A stretch of DNA of 16,582 nucleotides from Dehalococcoidales bacterium (GCA_030648675.1 JAUSGV010000088.1:1-16582); one strand, 5' to 3'. Positions 1 to 7,765 are shown, numbered from the stretch's first letter. Notes: generated from the letters alone by a model not told the origin. Numbers and translations: made by a program.

Positions 1-484
1 ACACGTATTTCAGGGCAGCCATGATATTTTCCTTGGCGTTCAAGGTCACGATAAGAGTTGACGAAAGTAACGTGGTCACTTCGAGCAAGATCCAAAAGAG
101 TGCCATGTTATTCGAGAAGAAGGCGTAGACCACGACAACAAATAAGGCATTAAGAGCGACGTAGAACAGCTTTAGTTCGCCCGAGTCGATCTCACCCATT
201 TTCAGCAATCCTTTGACGTAACCCTGGGCATAAAGCGAGGACAGCACAAAAACGATCGAGGCGACAAGTACCTCATAGGTGCTGAGAGAATCGACGATAA
301 AGTACTGGTTGGAAATCGCCGTTCCGGCCGCGAGCATAGCCGAGGTAATGACCACGTACGCCCCGGCATGGACGACGGACAGCCAACTAAAAAGGCTGTT
401 TCGGGAAGCGGCCGAGGCGAACCGGCTCGGTATCATAACCAGCAATACCAGCAGACCGGCAAGCAGGTAAGCAGGCAGTAGCAT
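1..484 (-). CDS. hyfF: Hydrogenase-4 membrane subunit HyfF-like (3' end cut by window edge)
   Basis: This is the first 161 residues of a proton-translocating antiporter-like subunit (NuoL/MrpD superfamily, HyfF type). It would sit in the membrane arm of a group 4 [NiFe]-hydrogenase or formate-hydrogenlyase complex. The ATG at 484-482 is preceded by AGGA with a 6-base spacer. The visible part is very hydrophobic, with helices at about 3-18, 36-53, 70-87, 107-123 and 127-147. The motif FWILLEVTTL (130-139) carries a conserved membrane glutamate, E135, typical of this family. E. coli HyfF is about 526 residues, so roughly two thirds is missing. It lies 186 bases downstream of hyfE, an unusually wide gap for this operon. 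The family call rests on order (B-C-E-F) as much as on sequence; a NuoM/NuoN-like relative is the alternative. Confidence 0.8.
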   Translation of the reverse strand, partial: MLLPAYLLAGLLVLLVMIPSRFASAASRNSLFSWLSVVHAGAYVVITSAMLAAGTAISNQYFIVDSLSTYEVLVASIVFVLSSLYAQGYVKGLLKMGEIDSGELKLFYVALNALFVVVVYAFFSNNMALFWILLEVTTLLSSTLIVTLNAKENIMAALKYV

Positions 485-670
485 ATTTATTCCTGGCACT
501 TAGTTCCGTTTTTCATACGTTTCCATTTCCTCTCCATTAGGCCGAGAGAGTGAACTATTTGTTCTCGTTCCTTTCCCTTGTGTTTATTTCCAATATCTTG
601 TTTCGACATTTTAGTGCTTTGGATTTGTTTCGGATTTCGGATTTAGTGCTTAGAGCTTTTCCTGATCTTG
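485..670 (-). repeat. Intra-operon spacer with an AT-rich dispersed repeat
   Basis: This is the 186-base gap between hyfE and hyfF. Bases 597-656 contain TTTAGTGCTT twice (610-619 and 642-651) with GGATTT/CGGATTT units in between. Read on the minus strand, this resembles the stretch just after thiC at 10983-11030: both share the pattern AAATYC-AAAYYC-AAACAAATYC-AA followed by AAAAT. I see no believable gene here. A 16-codon reading frame just before hyfF has no support. The gap most likely reflects a repeat inserted into an otherwise tightly packed operon. Confidence 0.5.
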
Positions 671-1348
671 CTACTCCTTAAACCACAGTGTAAAAGAATA
701 CAACCGGTGATGGAATTCTTCGATCGTAGAATCGACACCGAACGCTAAAACGGTGGCGAGAACGATCAGCATAACGAGGTCGAGAATGATAAGCAACTCC
801 ATAATGAGAGGCAGTTCGGCGATGAAAATACTGAAAAGCAGGACCCCGTTCTCCATCGTGAGGTACCCGAGGATTTTCGTAATCATGGTTTTACGGGTGG
901 AGATCACCAGCATCCCGATGAGACAAAGCGAAATCCCGATAACGGCGCCGAAAAAGAACATGCGGTCTTCCGAAAGGTCGAAAATAAATCGCGAGAAAAT
1001 GTTGTATACCAGGAAAATCATGCCCGTGCTTACGGCAAGCGAACTAATGGGTGTCAGATAACGGAATTCCAGGTCGCGTTTGAGCTTCATGGTTTTCTGT
1101 ACCCGGCGCAACACGTGGGGAATCAGGATCACCTTGCTTGCCACGGTGAGCAGGGCGAGGAGAAGCAGCACCGTGGAACCATGCGTCGCAAATAATACCA
1201 GAGCGATCAACGCGATAAGAAACGACTGCGCGGCGTATACGGAGAACAGCGATGTCAGCGTCCTCCGGAATATAAGCAGTGCCGCCGTTCCAACTACGAA
1301 AACGAACAGTATTTTGATGATATCGTCGGAAATAGTTATCGGGATCAT
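671..1348 (-). CDS. hyfE: Hydrogenase-4 membrane subunit HyfE
   Basis: The product is a 225-residue, almost wholly hydrophobic protein with about seven membrane segments. It is close in length to E. coli HyfE (216 aa). HyfE carries a NuoK-like element and helps link the antiporter-like subunits in the membrane arm of group 4 hydrogenases. The C-terminal half holds LTMENGVLLFSIF followed by ELPLIMELLIILD, so two glutamates are placed in membrane helices as expected for the NuoK-like region. The ATG at 1348-1346 overlaps the hyfC stop as ATGA, indicating translational coupling. The final codons contain AAGGAG next to the stop, but the next gene is 186 bases away, so that is not its ribosome binding site. 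The call is firm at family level. Confidence 0.85.
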   Translation of the reverse strand: MIPITISDDIIKILFVFVVGTAALLIFRRTLTSLFSVYAAQSFLIALIALVLFATHGSTVLLLLALLTVASKVILIPHVLRRVQKTMKLKRDLEFRYLTPISSLAVSTGMIFLVYNIFSRFIFDLSEDRMFFFGAVIGISLCLIGMLVISTRKTMITKILGYLTMENGVLLFSIFIAELPLIMELLIILDLVMLIVLATVLAFGVDSTIEEFHHRLYSFTLWFKE

Positions 1349-2280
1349 GACAGTAACTCGAACACTATCGTTAAGAATGAGAAGAAAAATGCCAGCATGA
1401 AAAGACCGGGCAACCGGAACAGCCGGCTCTTCGCTACCGCCGATTCAATGAGGCCGACGATGACGGCCACAATACCGGCCTTAGCCAAGAACATGACCGC
1501 CGCCAGCAGAATGCCGCCGGCATTGAGCGAGGCGGCCAATCCCCAGGGGAAGATGACGTTAACGATGATACCGATGAGCAGCGTCTGCTTTATGGCGTGC
1601 GACGTCTCCATCAGGGCTAGATTCGGCCCGGTGTATTCCAGGAGCATCGCCTCATGAATCATGGTCAACTCCAGGTGTGTTTCAGGATTGTCCACCGGTA
1701 TTCGGGATGCTTCCACGATAAGAATGATGAACAGAGAAAGGGTGATGAGAAGCAGCGGAGGATTCGCCAGTACCGTCGAGTTCAGTGTCGCGGCAAACAT
1801 CTCGTGCAGGTTGGTGGTTTTAAGCACCAGGCCCAGTGCCGCGAACGAAACAATGATCACCGGTTCGATAATGGCGGAGAAGGTCATTTCCCGAGAGCTT
1901 CCCATACCGCCGAAGGTACTGCCGGCGTCGAGACCGGCCAGAGCCGTGAAGAATTTGGCACATACCAGGAGGTAGAGAAAGAGAATGATATTGCCGATCC
2001 CGGCGACGGGCTGCGGAATGAAAACAAGGGGAATCGATAGCGAAGCTGCCAGCAGAAAAACAAAGTTGATCAAGGGCGTTATTCGCATGATTATCGAAGC
2101 GTTCGAGGAGTAAACCGTCTCCTTGTGCCACAGCTTAAAGAGAGAATAGTATGCCTGGAACAACGGCGGGCCTTTTCGTCCCTGCGTGTAGGCCTTGACT
2201 TTCTTGATGAGCGTCATCAGCAACGGTGAGATCAGCAGCACGAAGACGGTGTTCAGTACCGCGTAGATAATGAAGTTCAT
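1345..2280 (-). CDS. hyfC: Hydrogenase-4 membrane subunit HyfC (NuoH-like)
   Basis: This is a NuoH/HycD/HyfC-type subunit that anchors the hydrophilic hydrogenase module to the membrane. Near the N-terminus is GRKGPPLFQAYYSLFKL; in the middle is LAGLDAGSTFGGMGSSREMTF. The acidic loop VEASRIPVDNPETHLELTMI with HEAMLLEYTGP follows, the best conserved region of the family. About eight membrane helices are seen. A GTG at 2292 could also start the frame. I prefer the ATG at 2280-2278 because it overlaps the hyfB stop as ATGA and gives the usual N-terminus (311 aa; E. coli HyfC is about 315-322). It overlaps hyfE by 4 bases at its own end. Absence of NuoA/J-like neighbours argues against a complex I operon. 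Confidence 0.88.
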   Translation of the reverse strand: MNFIIYAVLNTVFVLLISPLLMTLIKKVKAYTQGRKGPPLFQAYYSLFKLWHKETVYSSNASIIMRITPLINFVFLLAASLSIPLVFIPQPVAGIGNIILFLYLLVCAKFFTALAGLDAGSTFGGMGSSREMTFSAIIEPVIIVSFAALGLVLKTTNLHEMFAATLNSTVLANPPLLLITLSLFIILIVEASRIPVDNPETHLELTMIHEAMLLEYTGPNLALMETSHAIKQTLLIGIIVNVIFPWGLAASLNAGGILLAAVMFLAKAGIVAVIVGLIESAVAKSRLFRLPGLFMLAFFFSFLTIVFELLS

Positions 2281-4226
2281 TTCACTACCCACCCCACAAC
2301 GACCAGGAGAATAATGACCGTGACGAGGGAGTAAAGGATATAGACATCGAGGTCGACGTCCTGGAGTTCCGCGACTTTCGTCGATAACCTTTCCACGCAG
2401 TGAGCGATGGGCAGGTAAATCTTTTCCTCGAATATCTTAAGTGTCTGGATGTCGGCCCTGCCTTCCTTAAAGACGATTTTCTGTTTGTCCATGTAAGTGC
2501 GTTCCACGATCTTGCGGGTGCGGTAAATAGGGCGGAAAATGGTCAAAATAGGTTCGGAGTAGCCGGTAGCGGTGTACTCCATTAGTTTGTTCTGCGAATT
2601 GATGCCGCAGCCCCACGTCTCGCTGACCCTGGTCTTGCGGTTTGTAGTGAAGCGCAGGAGCAGCCAGGTCAGGGCAAAGAATATCACCAGCAAGGCACCG
2701 ACAATCAGCAGATCCGGCGTAGCAGCGTTAAGCCCCAGTACGGCGAATATCTGGAAGGAAAACACCCCGGTAACGATGCACATAATCGCCAGTAACGCCG
2801 GGCCGATGAGCATAAGAACCGGCACTTCGTGTGCATGCTCGGCGTGTTCGGACCTCGGCGTAGCCAGAAAAACAGTCCCGAATGCCTTGACGAAGCAAAG
2901 CGCCGCCAGAGCGCTGGTAAGGGCGAACAAAGAGAGTCCAAGAAGCAGGAGTATTTTCAGGAACGGGCTGGTGACGATGAACGATTGCAGGAAAGCCTGG
3001 AATATGATCAGTTCGCTGACGAATCCGTTGAACGGCGGCAGAGCGGAAATAGATACCGCCCCGATAAGGAACAGCATGCCGGTGTAAGGCATCCGCTTGA
3101 GCAACCCGCCCATTTCCTCGATGTTTCGGGTACCCGTAGCACTTACCACCGACCCGGAGGTAAGGAACAGCAGACTCTTGAAAAGTGCGTGATTGAATGT
3201 ATGTAACAAGGCCCCGAGCAAACCCAGATCGGCCAGGGTCTGCTGGCCGTAACTGCGGAAGATGATATACAAGCCGATGCCCAGAAGTATGATACCGATG
3301 TTCTCGATACTACTATAGGCAAGCAGTTTTTTGAGATCATGCTCTTTCAGGGCATAGATGATGCCCATAAGAGCGGAAAATATGCCGAAGACAAGGATGG
3401 CGACGCCCCACGATAGTGTGGGATCGAGTATCAGTACGATATATCTGACCATCCCGTACACGGCCACCTTTATCATAACGCCGGACATGAGCGCTGAGAT
3501 GTTCGACGGGCTGGCAGAGTGAGCGTAAGGTAACCATTTGTGGAAAGGCATGACGCCCGCCTTGATGGAAAATCCGGTAAAAATGGCGGCAAAAATGACG
3601 GTTTTCATTACCGGTGAAACATCGCCCGTAAGTTTCATATCGAATGAGCCGTTGATGCTGTACAACATCAGAAAACCGAACATTAGAAAAACGGTGCTCA
3701 TCTGGGTCATGACGAAGTAGAACAGTCCCGATTTCTGCGATTCTTTCTTCTCGAAATCAAACATAACCAGGAGGAAAGAAGCTACCGACATGATTTCCCA
3801 GAAGAAAAGGAAAGAGAAGGAATTGTCCGAGGCTACGAGCAACAGCATGGAAAGAATGAAGATGCTCATAACGGCTACCATCAGACTTTTTCTACGTGAG
3901 GGAACTTCGGTGTGCCCGATGTAGCGCATGGAATACAGGATAGCGGCTGACGACACGAGCGATATGAGCGTCATGAAGAAAGCCGACAGCCGGTCGATGT
4001 CTAATGAAAGGCGTAAGCCGGGCAGTGTTTGCCATATCAGCACGCGGAAGGACGGCTGATAAAGGGCGATCTGTAAGGAGAATACCACGAAAGCAACCGA
4101 ACCAAGCAACTCGAGCCAGAGGGCCGTTTGCCTGGTGGCCTCTTTTTCTCTAAGAACCGGAAGCAGCGTTATCAGGGCGGCTGCCAGGTAAACGCCGGTG
4201 CCGATCAGGAACAGGAATGTCAACAT
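2277..4226 (-). CDS. hyfB: Hydrogenase-4 membrane subunit HyfB (antiporter-like, NuoL/MrpA type)
   Basis: The product is 649 residues, close to E. coli HyfB (672). It belongs to the proton-pumping antiporter-like family. Membrane helices fill residues 1-530, and a long C-terminal stretch ends in one more helix (about 630-647). Conserved charged residues are visible: E144 in FFWEIMSV, K222 and H229 in SIKAGVMPFHKWLP, K253 in MIKVAVYG, and H346/K350 in HTFNHALFKSLLF. Near the end, CGINSQNKLMEYTATGYSEP matches the HyfB/HycC-type tail. It is the first gene of the visible module, with a strong promoter at 4401-4429 and a leader of about 168 bases. The start ATG has no clear Shine-Dalgarno sequence. 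The catalytic hydrogenase or formate dehydrogenase genes are not in the window, so the electron donor cannot be told. Confidence 0.88.
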   Translation of the reverse strand: MLTFLFLIGTGVYLAAALITLLPVLREKEATRQTALWLELLGSVAFVVFSLQIALYQPSFRVLIWQTLPGLRLSLDIDRLSAFFMTLISLVSSAAILYSMRYIGHTEVPSRRKSLMVAVMSIFILSMLLLVASDNSFSFLFFWEIMSVASFLLVMFDFEKKESQKSGLFYFVMTQMSTVFLMFGFLMLYSINGSFDMKLTGDVSPVMKTVIFAAIFTGFSIKAGVMPFHKWLPYAHSASPSNISALMSGVMIKVAVYGMVRYIVLILDPTLSWGVAILVFGIFSALMGIIYALKEHDLKKLLAYSSIENIGIILLGIGLYIIFRSYGQQTLADLGLLGALLHTFNHALFKSLLFLTSGSVVSATGTRNIEEMGGLLKRMPYTGMLFLIGAVSISALPPFNGFVSELIIFQAFLQSFIVTSPFLKILLLLGLSLFALTSALAALCFVKAFGTVFLATPRSEHAEHAHEVPVLMLIGPALLAIMCIVTGVFSFQIFAVLGLNAATPDLLIVGALLVIFFALTWLLLRFTTNRKTRVSETWGCGINSQNKLMEYTATGYSEPILTIFRPIYRTRKIVERTYMDKQKIVFKEGRADIQTLKIFEEKIYLPIAHCVERLSTKVAELQDVDLDVYILYSLVTVIILLVVVGWVVK

Positions 4227-4400
4227 AACAGGAATTCATTTTCCTGCCCTCGGTTTTCGCAATATTAGGTTGCTGTGCTCTATGTTTCTCGTGCAAAAGA
4301 ATCCCAAAATCTATCGTGGTTACGATTGCAGTAGGGAAGCAATTAAGAGTTAACGAGGAATCAGGGCTTAACCAATACTCCATAACTAACTTTAAGTGGG

Positions 4401-4429
4401 ATTAAAGCACTTTGGAATCTGGCTGTCAA
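4401..4429 (-). promoter_or_regulatory. Sigma70-type promoter of the hyf module
   Basis: On the minus strand TTGACA (4429-4424, perfect -35) is followed by 17 bases and TTTAAT (4406-4401, one mismatch to the -10 consensus). Transcription would start near 4394, leaving about 168 bases of leader before hyfB. This is the best -35/-10 pair in the window. Confidence 0.75.
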
Positions 4430-4473
4430 ATTTCCAAATAAAATTGGTTCTGTTCGTTTACGACGGGCGGATT

Positions 4474-4535
4474 CCCCAAAATCGGTGTGTACTCCCACCC
4501 AACCGGAGGCGGACAATGAATACACTTTTTTGGGG
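4474..4535 (+). repeat. Imperfect inverted repeat able to form a long hairpin
   Basis: CCCCAAAA (4474-4481) then GTGT (4485-4488) can pair with ACAC (4522-4525) then TTTTGGGG (4528-4535), with a small internal bulge. On the plus strand the right arm runs into GGGGAGG, the ribosome binding site of the second mini-ORF. On the minus strand the hairpin lies about 35 bases after the R3H gene stop but has no trailing T-run, so it is not a standard terminator. Confidence 0.5.
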
Positions 4536-4551
4536 AGGTAAACAAAAATGA
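4516..4551 (+). CDS. Putative leader mini-ORF 1 (11 aa)
   Basis: ATG at 4516 reads MNTLFWGGKQK and stops with TGA at 4549-4551. GGAGG lies at 4505-4509, six bases before the ATG. The stop overlaps the start of a second mini-ORF as ATGA. Its own codons contain the ribosome binding site of the next frame. The size is far below what can be defended as a protein; I list it because two strong SD-start pairs in a coupled arrangement are unlikely in random intergenic DNA. Confidence 0.3.
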   Translation: MNTLFWGGKQK

Positions 4552-4580
4552 GGTGTTTATCGCGGAATCCTATCCCTTAA
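4548..4580 (+). CDS. Putative leader mini-ORF 2 (10 aa)
   Basis: ATG at 4548 reads MRCLSRNPIP and stops with TAA at 4578-4580. GGGGAGGT sits at 4532-4539, eight bases upstream, a near-ideal ribosome binding site. The frame ends inside the 3' end of the R3H ATPase gene on the other strand. It may be the 5' remnant of a lost gene or part of an antisense transcript. Confidence 0.28.
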   Translation: MRCLSRNPIP

Positions 4581-6108
4581 AAATCTTTACCCGTCGCCCG
4601 GGTTCGTGTCCGGCGCTTTGCGAAGGCAGACCGCTTCTTTCCGCGATAAGGTGCTGGAGACGGCGGATGTAAGCCCCTTGTGGACTTAACTCCACCGTTT
4701 CCTGTTCGCCTTGTCTCACCTGGTCGACGGCATCGCGAGCTTCGTTAAGAGCGTCCCGCAACATGTCCGCCTTATCCGGTGCGTTCAGCTTTTCGAGCCC
4801 GGGATAAAGCGTGCTCAGCAATTGTGCCACCTGTGCCGGCGAGTTCGCCCTAAGGACGTAAACAGGAAGATTGGCGGTTTCGGCATCTCTTACTTTCTGT
4901 GGCTTGCGGCGGAAGTGACTCTTCGAGGTAACGAATAGTGTAGCATTTTTGAGGCTATCGGTAATTTCTGTATCGAGCTGCATCTGGGTGATCGCCTGCT
5001 CGAACCGTCCCCGGTTGACACCGAATAGATACAACCGGTGCTTGGACGCTCCTTTCGCGGGAACTGCCGCACCCACGACTTTTCTCGCCGGCTCCTCGGG
5101 TTCTGCTACGGTCTTTTCTTTATGGACTTCGCCGTTCTCGTCCAGCCAGCGTATTTCCGTATCGGGCAGTTGTCCGCGCAGAATGCCGTCGACAGCTTGT
5201 CCGACATCGGCATGAATGGCGACGCGCGTCCGGTCTTGTATCTCCACCACCGCTTCGAAGGTAGGGGGTGACTTACGTTCCAGTATCGATTTTTGCGTAC
5301 CCCGGCGTTTGGCTTCCTCGTCGCTCAAAGTTACGCTTTGAATGCCGCCGATAAGATCGGACAGCGTGGGGTTCTGGATCAGATTTTCCAGGGTGTTGCC
5401 GTGCGCTGTGCCAACGAGCTGGACCCCGCGCTCGGCAATAGTCCTGGCTGCCAGCGCTTCAGCCTCAGTGCCGATCTCATCGATGACGATCACTTCCGGC
5501 ATATGATTTTCCACGGCTTCGATCATGACGGCATGCTGCATCACGGGTGACTTCACCTGCATGCGGCGGGCATGACCTATGCCGGGGTGAGGAATGTCGC
5601 CGTCGCCGGCGATCTCGTTGGAGGTATCGACGATCACCACCCGTTTTTTGAAGTTATCGGCAAGTACGCGAGCCACCTCGCGGAGCATGGTGGTTTTGCC
5701 GATACCGGGCGGTCCCAGCAATAAAACGCTTTTTCCAGTTTCGATGAGGTCTTCGATGACTTTCATTGTGCCGAAAACGGCACGGCCGACGCGGCAGGTG
5801 AGACCCACCACTCGTCCCTGGCGATTGCGAATGGCGGAAATGCGGTGTAACGTGCGTTCAATACCAGCCCGGTTGTCTTCCCCGAAGCTGCCGACATTCG
5901 CCACAATGTGGTCGATGTCCTTCTGGCTGACTTCCTTCGAGTCGAGAATTATTTCGCGGTCAGGGAAACGAGCCTCGGGAGGGCGTCCCAGGTCCATGAC
6001 TATCTCCAGAAGCTGACTGATGTCCGTTTGTTTGTAAAGTGTGTCGCGGATGTGCTCCGGAAAGATATCCAGCAATGCATCCAGGTCGTCGGTAATTACC
6101 TGACGCAT
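4570..6108 (-). CDS. R3H-domain AAA ATPase (Ycf45/SpoIIIAA-like)
   Basis: This is a 512-residue P-loop ATPase with a C-terminal R3H single-stranded nucleic-acid-binding domain. Walker A is GPPGIGKT at 132-139, Walker B is VIVIDE at 206-211, and VGTAHGNTLENLIQNP (232-247) is a family signature. The R3H domain occupies about 474-512, with YIRRLQHLIAERSGL and the closing GHEPGRRVKIF. Cyanobacterial and plastid Ycf45 have the same order, and SpoIIIAA shares the ATPase core. The cellular role of this non-sporulation branch is not established. I chose the ATG at 6108 because CAGGAGGT ends five bases before it; an upstream in-frame ATG at 6147 lacks such a site. It follows pdxT by 79 bases and is probably in the pdxST transcript. 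Confidence 0.85.
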   Translation of the reverse strand: MRQVITDDLDALLDIFPEHIRDTLYKQTDISQLLEIVMDLGRPPEARFPDREIILDSKEVSQKDIDHIVANVGSFGEDNRAGIERTLHRISAIRNRQGRVVGLTCRVGRAVFGTMKVIEDLIETGKSVLLLGPPGIGKTTMLREVARVLADNFKKRVVIVDTSNEIAGDGDIPHPGIGHARRMQVKSPVMQHAVMIEAVENHMPEVIVIDEIGTEAEALAARTIAERGVQLVGTAHGNTLENLIQNPTLSDLIGGIQSVTLSDEEAKRRGTQKSILERKSPPTFEAVVEIQDRTRVAIHADVGQAVDGILRGQLPDTEIRWLDENGEVHKEKTVAEPEEPARKVVGAAVPAKGASKHRLYLFGVNRGRFEQAITQMQLDTEITDSLKNATLFVTSKSHFRRKPQKVRDAETANLPVYVLRANSPAQVAQLLSTLYPGLEKLNAPDKADMLRDALNEARDAVDQVRQGEQETVELSPQGAYIRRLQHLIAERSGLPSQSAGHEPGRRVKIFKG

Positions 6109-6156
6109 GAATACCTCCTGATGGTTTCGATCCCTGCTAAATTCCAACCATTCCAG

Positions 6157-6176
6157 CCCCGCATTTAAATACGGGG
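6157..6176. repeat. Palindromic repeat CCCCG...CGGGG, copy 1
   Basis: CCCCGCATTTAAATACGGGG is nearly a perfect palindrome (one mismatched pair). It lies between pdxT and the R3H gene. It resembles two other CCCCGTA/TACGGGG palindromes at 11104-11122 and 13256-13275. There is no T-run after it, so it is not a terminator. Confidence 0.55.
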
Positions 6177-6187
6177 ACGAATGATTA

Positions 6188-6763
6188 CTATTTCCCTTTT
6201 ATTATATCAAGAAAATACTGGTGGAACCGCATGTCGTCGGTCAACTCGGGGTGAAACGCCGTAACGAGAAACTGCCCCTGGCGGGCGGCAACGATCGTTC
6301 TGTCACCGAGTTTAGCCAGCACCTCGCCGCTCTTGACCTTTTCAATAAGAGGCGCCCGGATAAAGACTCCGGGGAAAGGCTTTTTGCCAAGAACGGGTAT
6401 CTTTAGTTCGGCTTCGAAACTTTCTTTTTGTCTACCGAAGGCATTACGCCTGACGGTGATATCCATCAGCCCCAGGGGTTTGACGCCGTTGGCATCGGAA
6501 ATCTCGTTGGAAATCAGGATCATGCCGGCACACGTGCCCCAGATGGGTATACCCTTCCCGGCAAGTTTGATTATCTTGTCCGACAGTTTGTAAGCCAGCA
6601 TCAACTTGCTGATGGTGGTGCTTTCTCCGCCGGGAATAATCAGGCCTTTTATACCGTCGAGTTCTTCCGGCACACGGACGGGAATCGCGTCGACCCCCAA
6701 CCGCTTAAGGGCGGCGATGTGCTCGGCAAATGCCCCCTGGGCCGCGAGGACGCCGACTCTCAC
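6188..6763 (-). CDS. pdxT: Pyridoxal 5'-phosphate synthase glutaminase subunit PdxT
   Basis: PdxT hydrolyses glutamine and passes ammonia to PdxS for pyridoxal 5'-phosphate synthesis by the ribose-5-phosphate route. It is a class I glutamine amidotransferase of 191 residues, the usual length. The triad is visible: nucleophile C78 in WGTCAGM, and H171 and E173 in FHPEL. The glutamine loop GGEST is at 45-49. The frame stays open further upstream, inside pdxS, but the family N-terminus (VGVLAAQGAFAEH) shows that translation begins at GTG 6763-6761, one base after the pdxS stop. The pair is almost certainly co-translated. Confidence 0.95.
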   Translation of the reverse strand: MRVGVLAAQGAFAEHIAALKRLGVDAIPVRVPEELDGIKGLIIPGGESTTISKLMLAYKLSDKIIKLAGKGIPIWGTCAGMILISNEISDANGVKPLGLMDITVRRNAFGRQKESFEAELKIPVLGKKPFPGVFIRAPLIEKVKSGEVLAKLGDRTIVAARQGQFLVTAFHPELTDDMRFHQYFLDIIKGK

Positions 6764-6764
6764 C

Positions 6765-7646
6765 TTACCACCCCCGGCGAGCCAGTAACTCATCCGCGGG
6801 GATCTGCTTGATGTCCAGGCCGTGCATCGCCTCACCCAGGTTTCGCGAGACCTCGGCAACGATCTTCGGGTCGTTGTAGTGGGTAGTGGCGCGAACAATT
6901 GCTTTAGCCATGACGGCGGGATTACTCGACTTGAAAATGCCGGAACCGACGAATACGCCTTCGGCGCCGAGCTGCATCATCAGTGAAGCGTCGGCAGGAG
7001 TCGCAATGCCGCCGGCAGCGAAATTGACGACCGGTAGTTTCCCTGTCTTGTGAACTTCTTTAACGATATTGAGCGGTGCCCTCATTTCTTTGGCCGCTGC
7101 TTTCAATTCTTCCTGATTCATTCTGACCAGAGTTTTTATTCCCTCCGTAACAGCACGCATATGCCGCACGGCTTCAACAATATTGCCCGTCCCTGCCTCA
7201 CCTTTCGTCCTTATCATGGCGGCCCCTTCACCGATGCGGCGCAGGGCTTCGCCAAGGTCGCGGCATCCACAAACGAACGGGACTTTGAAATCGTGCTTCA
7301 CGATATGATAGCTTTCATCGGCAGGAGTCAATACTTCCGACTCGTCGATATAATCGACGCCGAGTGCCTGCAGCACCTGGGCTTCGGCGAAATGACCGAT
7401 ACGGCACTTAGCCATCACCGGAATTGAAACGGCTTTCATGATCGCTTCGATAACGGTCGGGTCGGACATGCGGGCTACTCCGCCTGCCGCCCGGATATCG
7501 GCAGGGACCCTTTCCAGAGCCATGACGGCACAGGCTCCGGCGTCTTCCGCAATCTTCGCATGCTCAGGGGTAACGACGTCCATAATAACCCCGCCTTTAA
7601 GCATCTGGGCAAGGCCGGTCTTAACTTTCCAAGTTCCAGTTTCCAT
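6765..7646 (-). CDS. pdxS: Pyridoxal 5'-phosphate synthase lyase subunit PdxS
   Basis: PdxS condenses ribose 5-phosphate, glyceraldehyde 3-phosphate and ammonia to make PLP, forming a dodecamer decorated with PdxT. The 293-residue length is exact for the family. Catalytic residues are in place: D23 in GVIMDVV, K80 in PVMAKCRIGHF (first Schiff base) and K148 in MIRTKGEAGTG (second). The phosphate-binding FAAGGIATPAD and GVFVGSGIFKS motifs are also present. The ATG at 7646-7644 is preceded by GAGAGG six bases upstream. It is the first gene of a pdxS-pdxT-R3H ATPase operon driven from 7682-7710. Confidence 0.97.
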   Translation of the reverse strand: METGTWKVKTGLAQMLKGGVIMDVVTPEHAKIAEDAGACAVMALERVPADIRAAGGVARMSDPTVIEAIMKAVSIPVMAKCRIGHFAEAQVLQALGVDYIDESEVLTPADESYHIVKHDFKVPFVCGCRDLGEALRRIGEGAAMIRTKGEAGTGNIVEAVRHMRAVTEGIKTLVRMNQEELKAAAKEMRAPLNIVKEVHKTGKLPVVNFAAGGIATPADASLMMQLGAEGVFVGSGIFKSSNPAVMAKAIVRATTHYNDPKIVAEVSRNLGEAMHGLDIKQIPADELLARRGW

Positions 7647-7681
7647 CTATGCCTCTCGTAGAAAATGTATCTTTTATATGC

Positions 7682-7710
7682 ATTTTACAATTGTTTCACT
7701 CGTTTATCAA
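7682..7710 (-). promoter_or_regulatory. Promoter of pdxST
   Basis: On the minus strand TTGATA (7710-7705) and TAAAAT (7687-7682) are 17 bases apart, each with one mismatch to consensus. The predicted start near 7675 leaves about 28 bases of leader with an SD. Confidence 0.65.
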
Positions 7711-7748
7711 CCTGAACTGCCTTTGCCGGTCTCTTGAAAACCGTCATG

Positions 7749-7757
7749 TGTTATAAT
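7749..7757 (+). promoter_or_regulatory. Extended -10 promoter giving a leaderless mRNA
   Basis: TGTTATAAT is a perfect extended -10 (TGn plus TATAAT). The ATG of the next gene begins eight bases after it, so transcription would start at or within two bases of the start codon. No Shine-Dalgarno sequence lies between. Confidence 0.6.
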
Positions 7758-7765
7758 TTTGAATT

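Larger units (their letters stand above)
4227..4569. other. 343-base intergenic region between the R3H ATPase gene and hyfB
   Basis: This stretch holds the hyf promoter (4401-4429), its leader, and the plus-strand hairpin with mini-ORFs at 4474-4580. No protein gene of normal size is supported. A minus-strand frame at 4150-4383 overlaps the hyfB start but has no ribosome binding site and no family features. Confidence 0.7.

Noticed and set aside
494..544. 16-codon minus-strand frame just before hyfF
   Set aside because: No SD and no conserved features; likely chance.
2572..3087. Plus-strand frame of 171 codons opposite hyfB
   Set aside because: Antisense shadow of a clear membrane protein; composition is not protein-like.
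4150..4383. Minus-strand frame of 77 codons overlapping the hyfB start
   Set aside because: No ribosome binding site, and it covers the hyf leader and reaches almost to the promoter.
6109..6147. Longer start for the R3H ATPase at 6147
   Set aside because: The ATG at 6108 has a strong SD (CAGGAGGT) at the right distance; the extra 13 residues look non-coding.
6764..6898. Upstream extension of pdxT inside pdxS
   Set aside because: The family N-terminus begins at the GTG at 6763; the upstream part is a shadow of pdxS.
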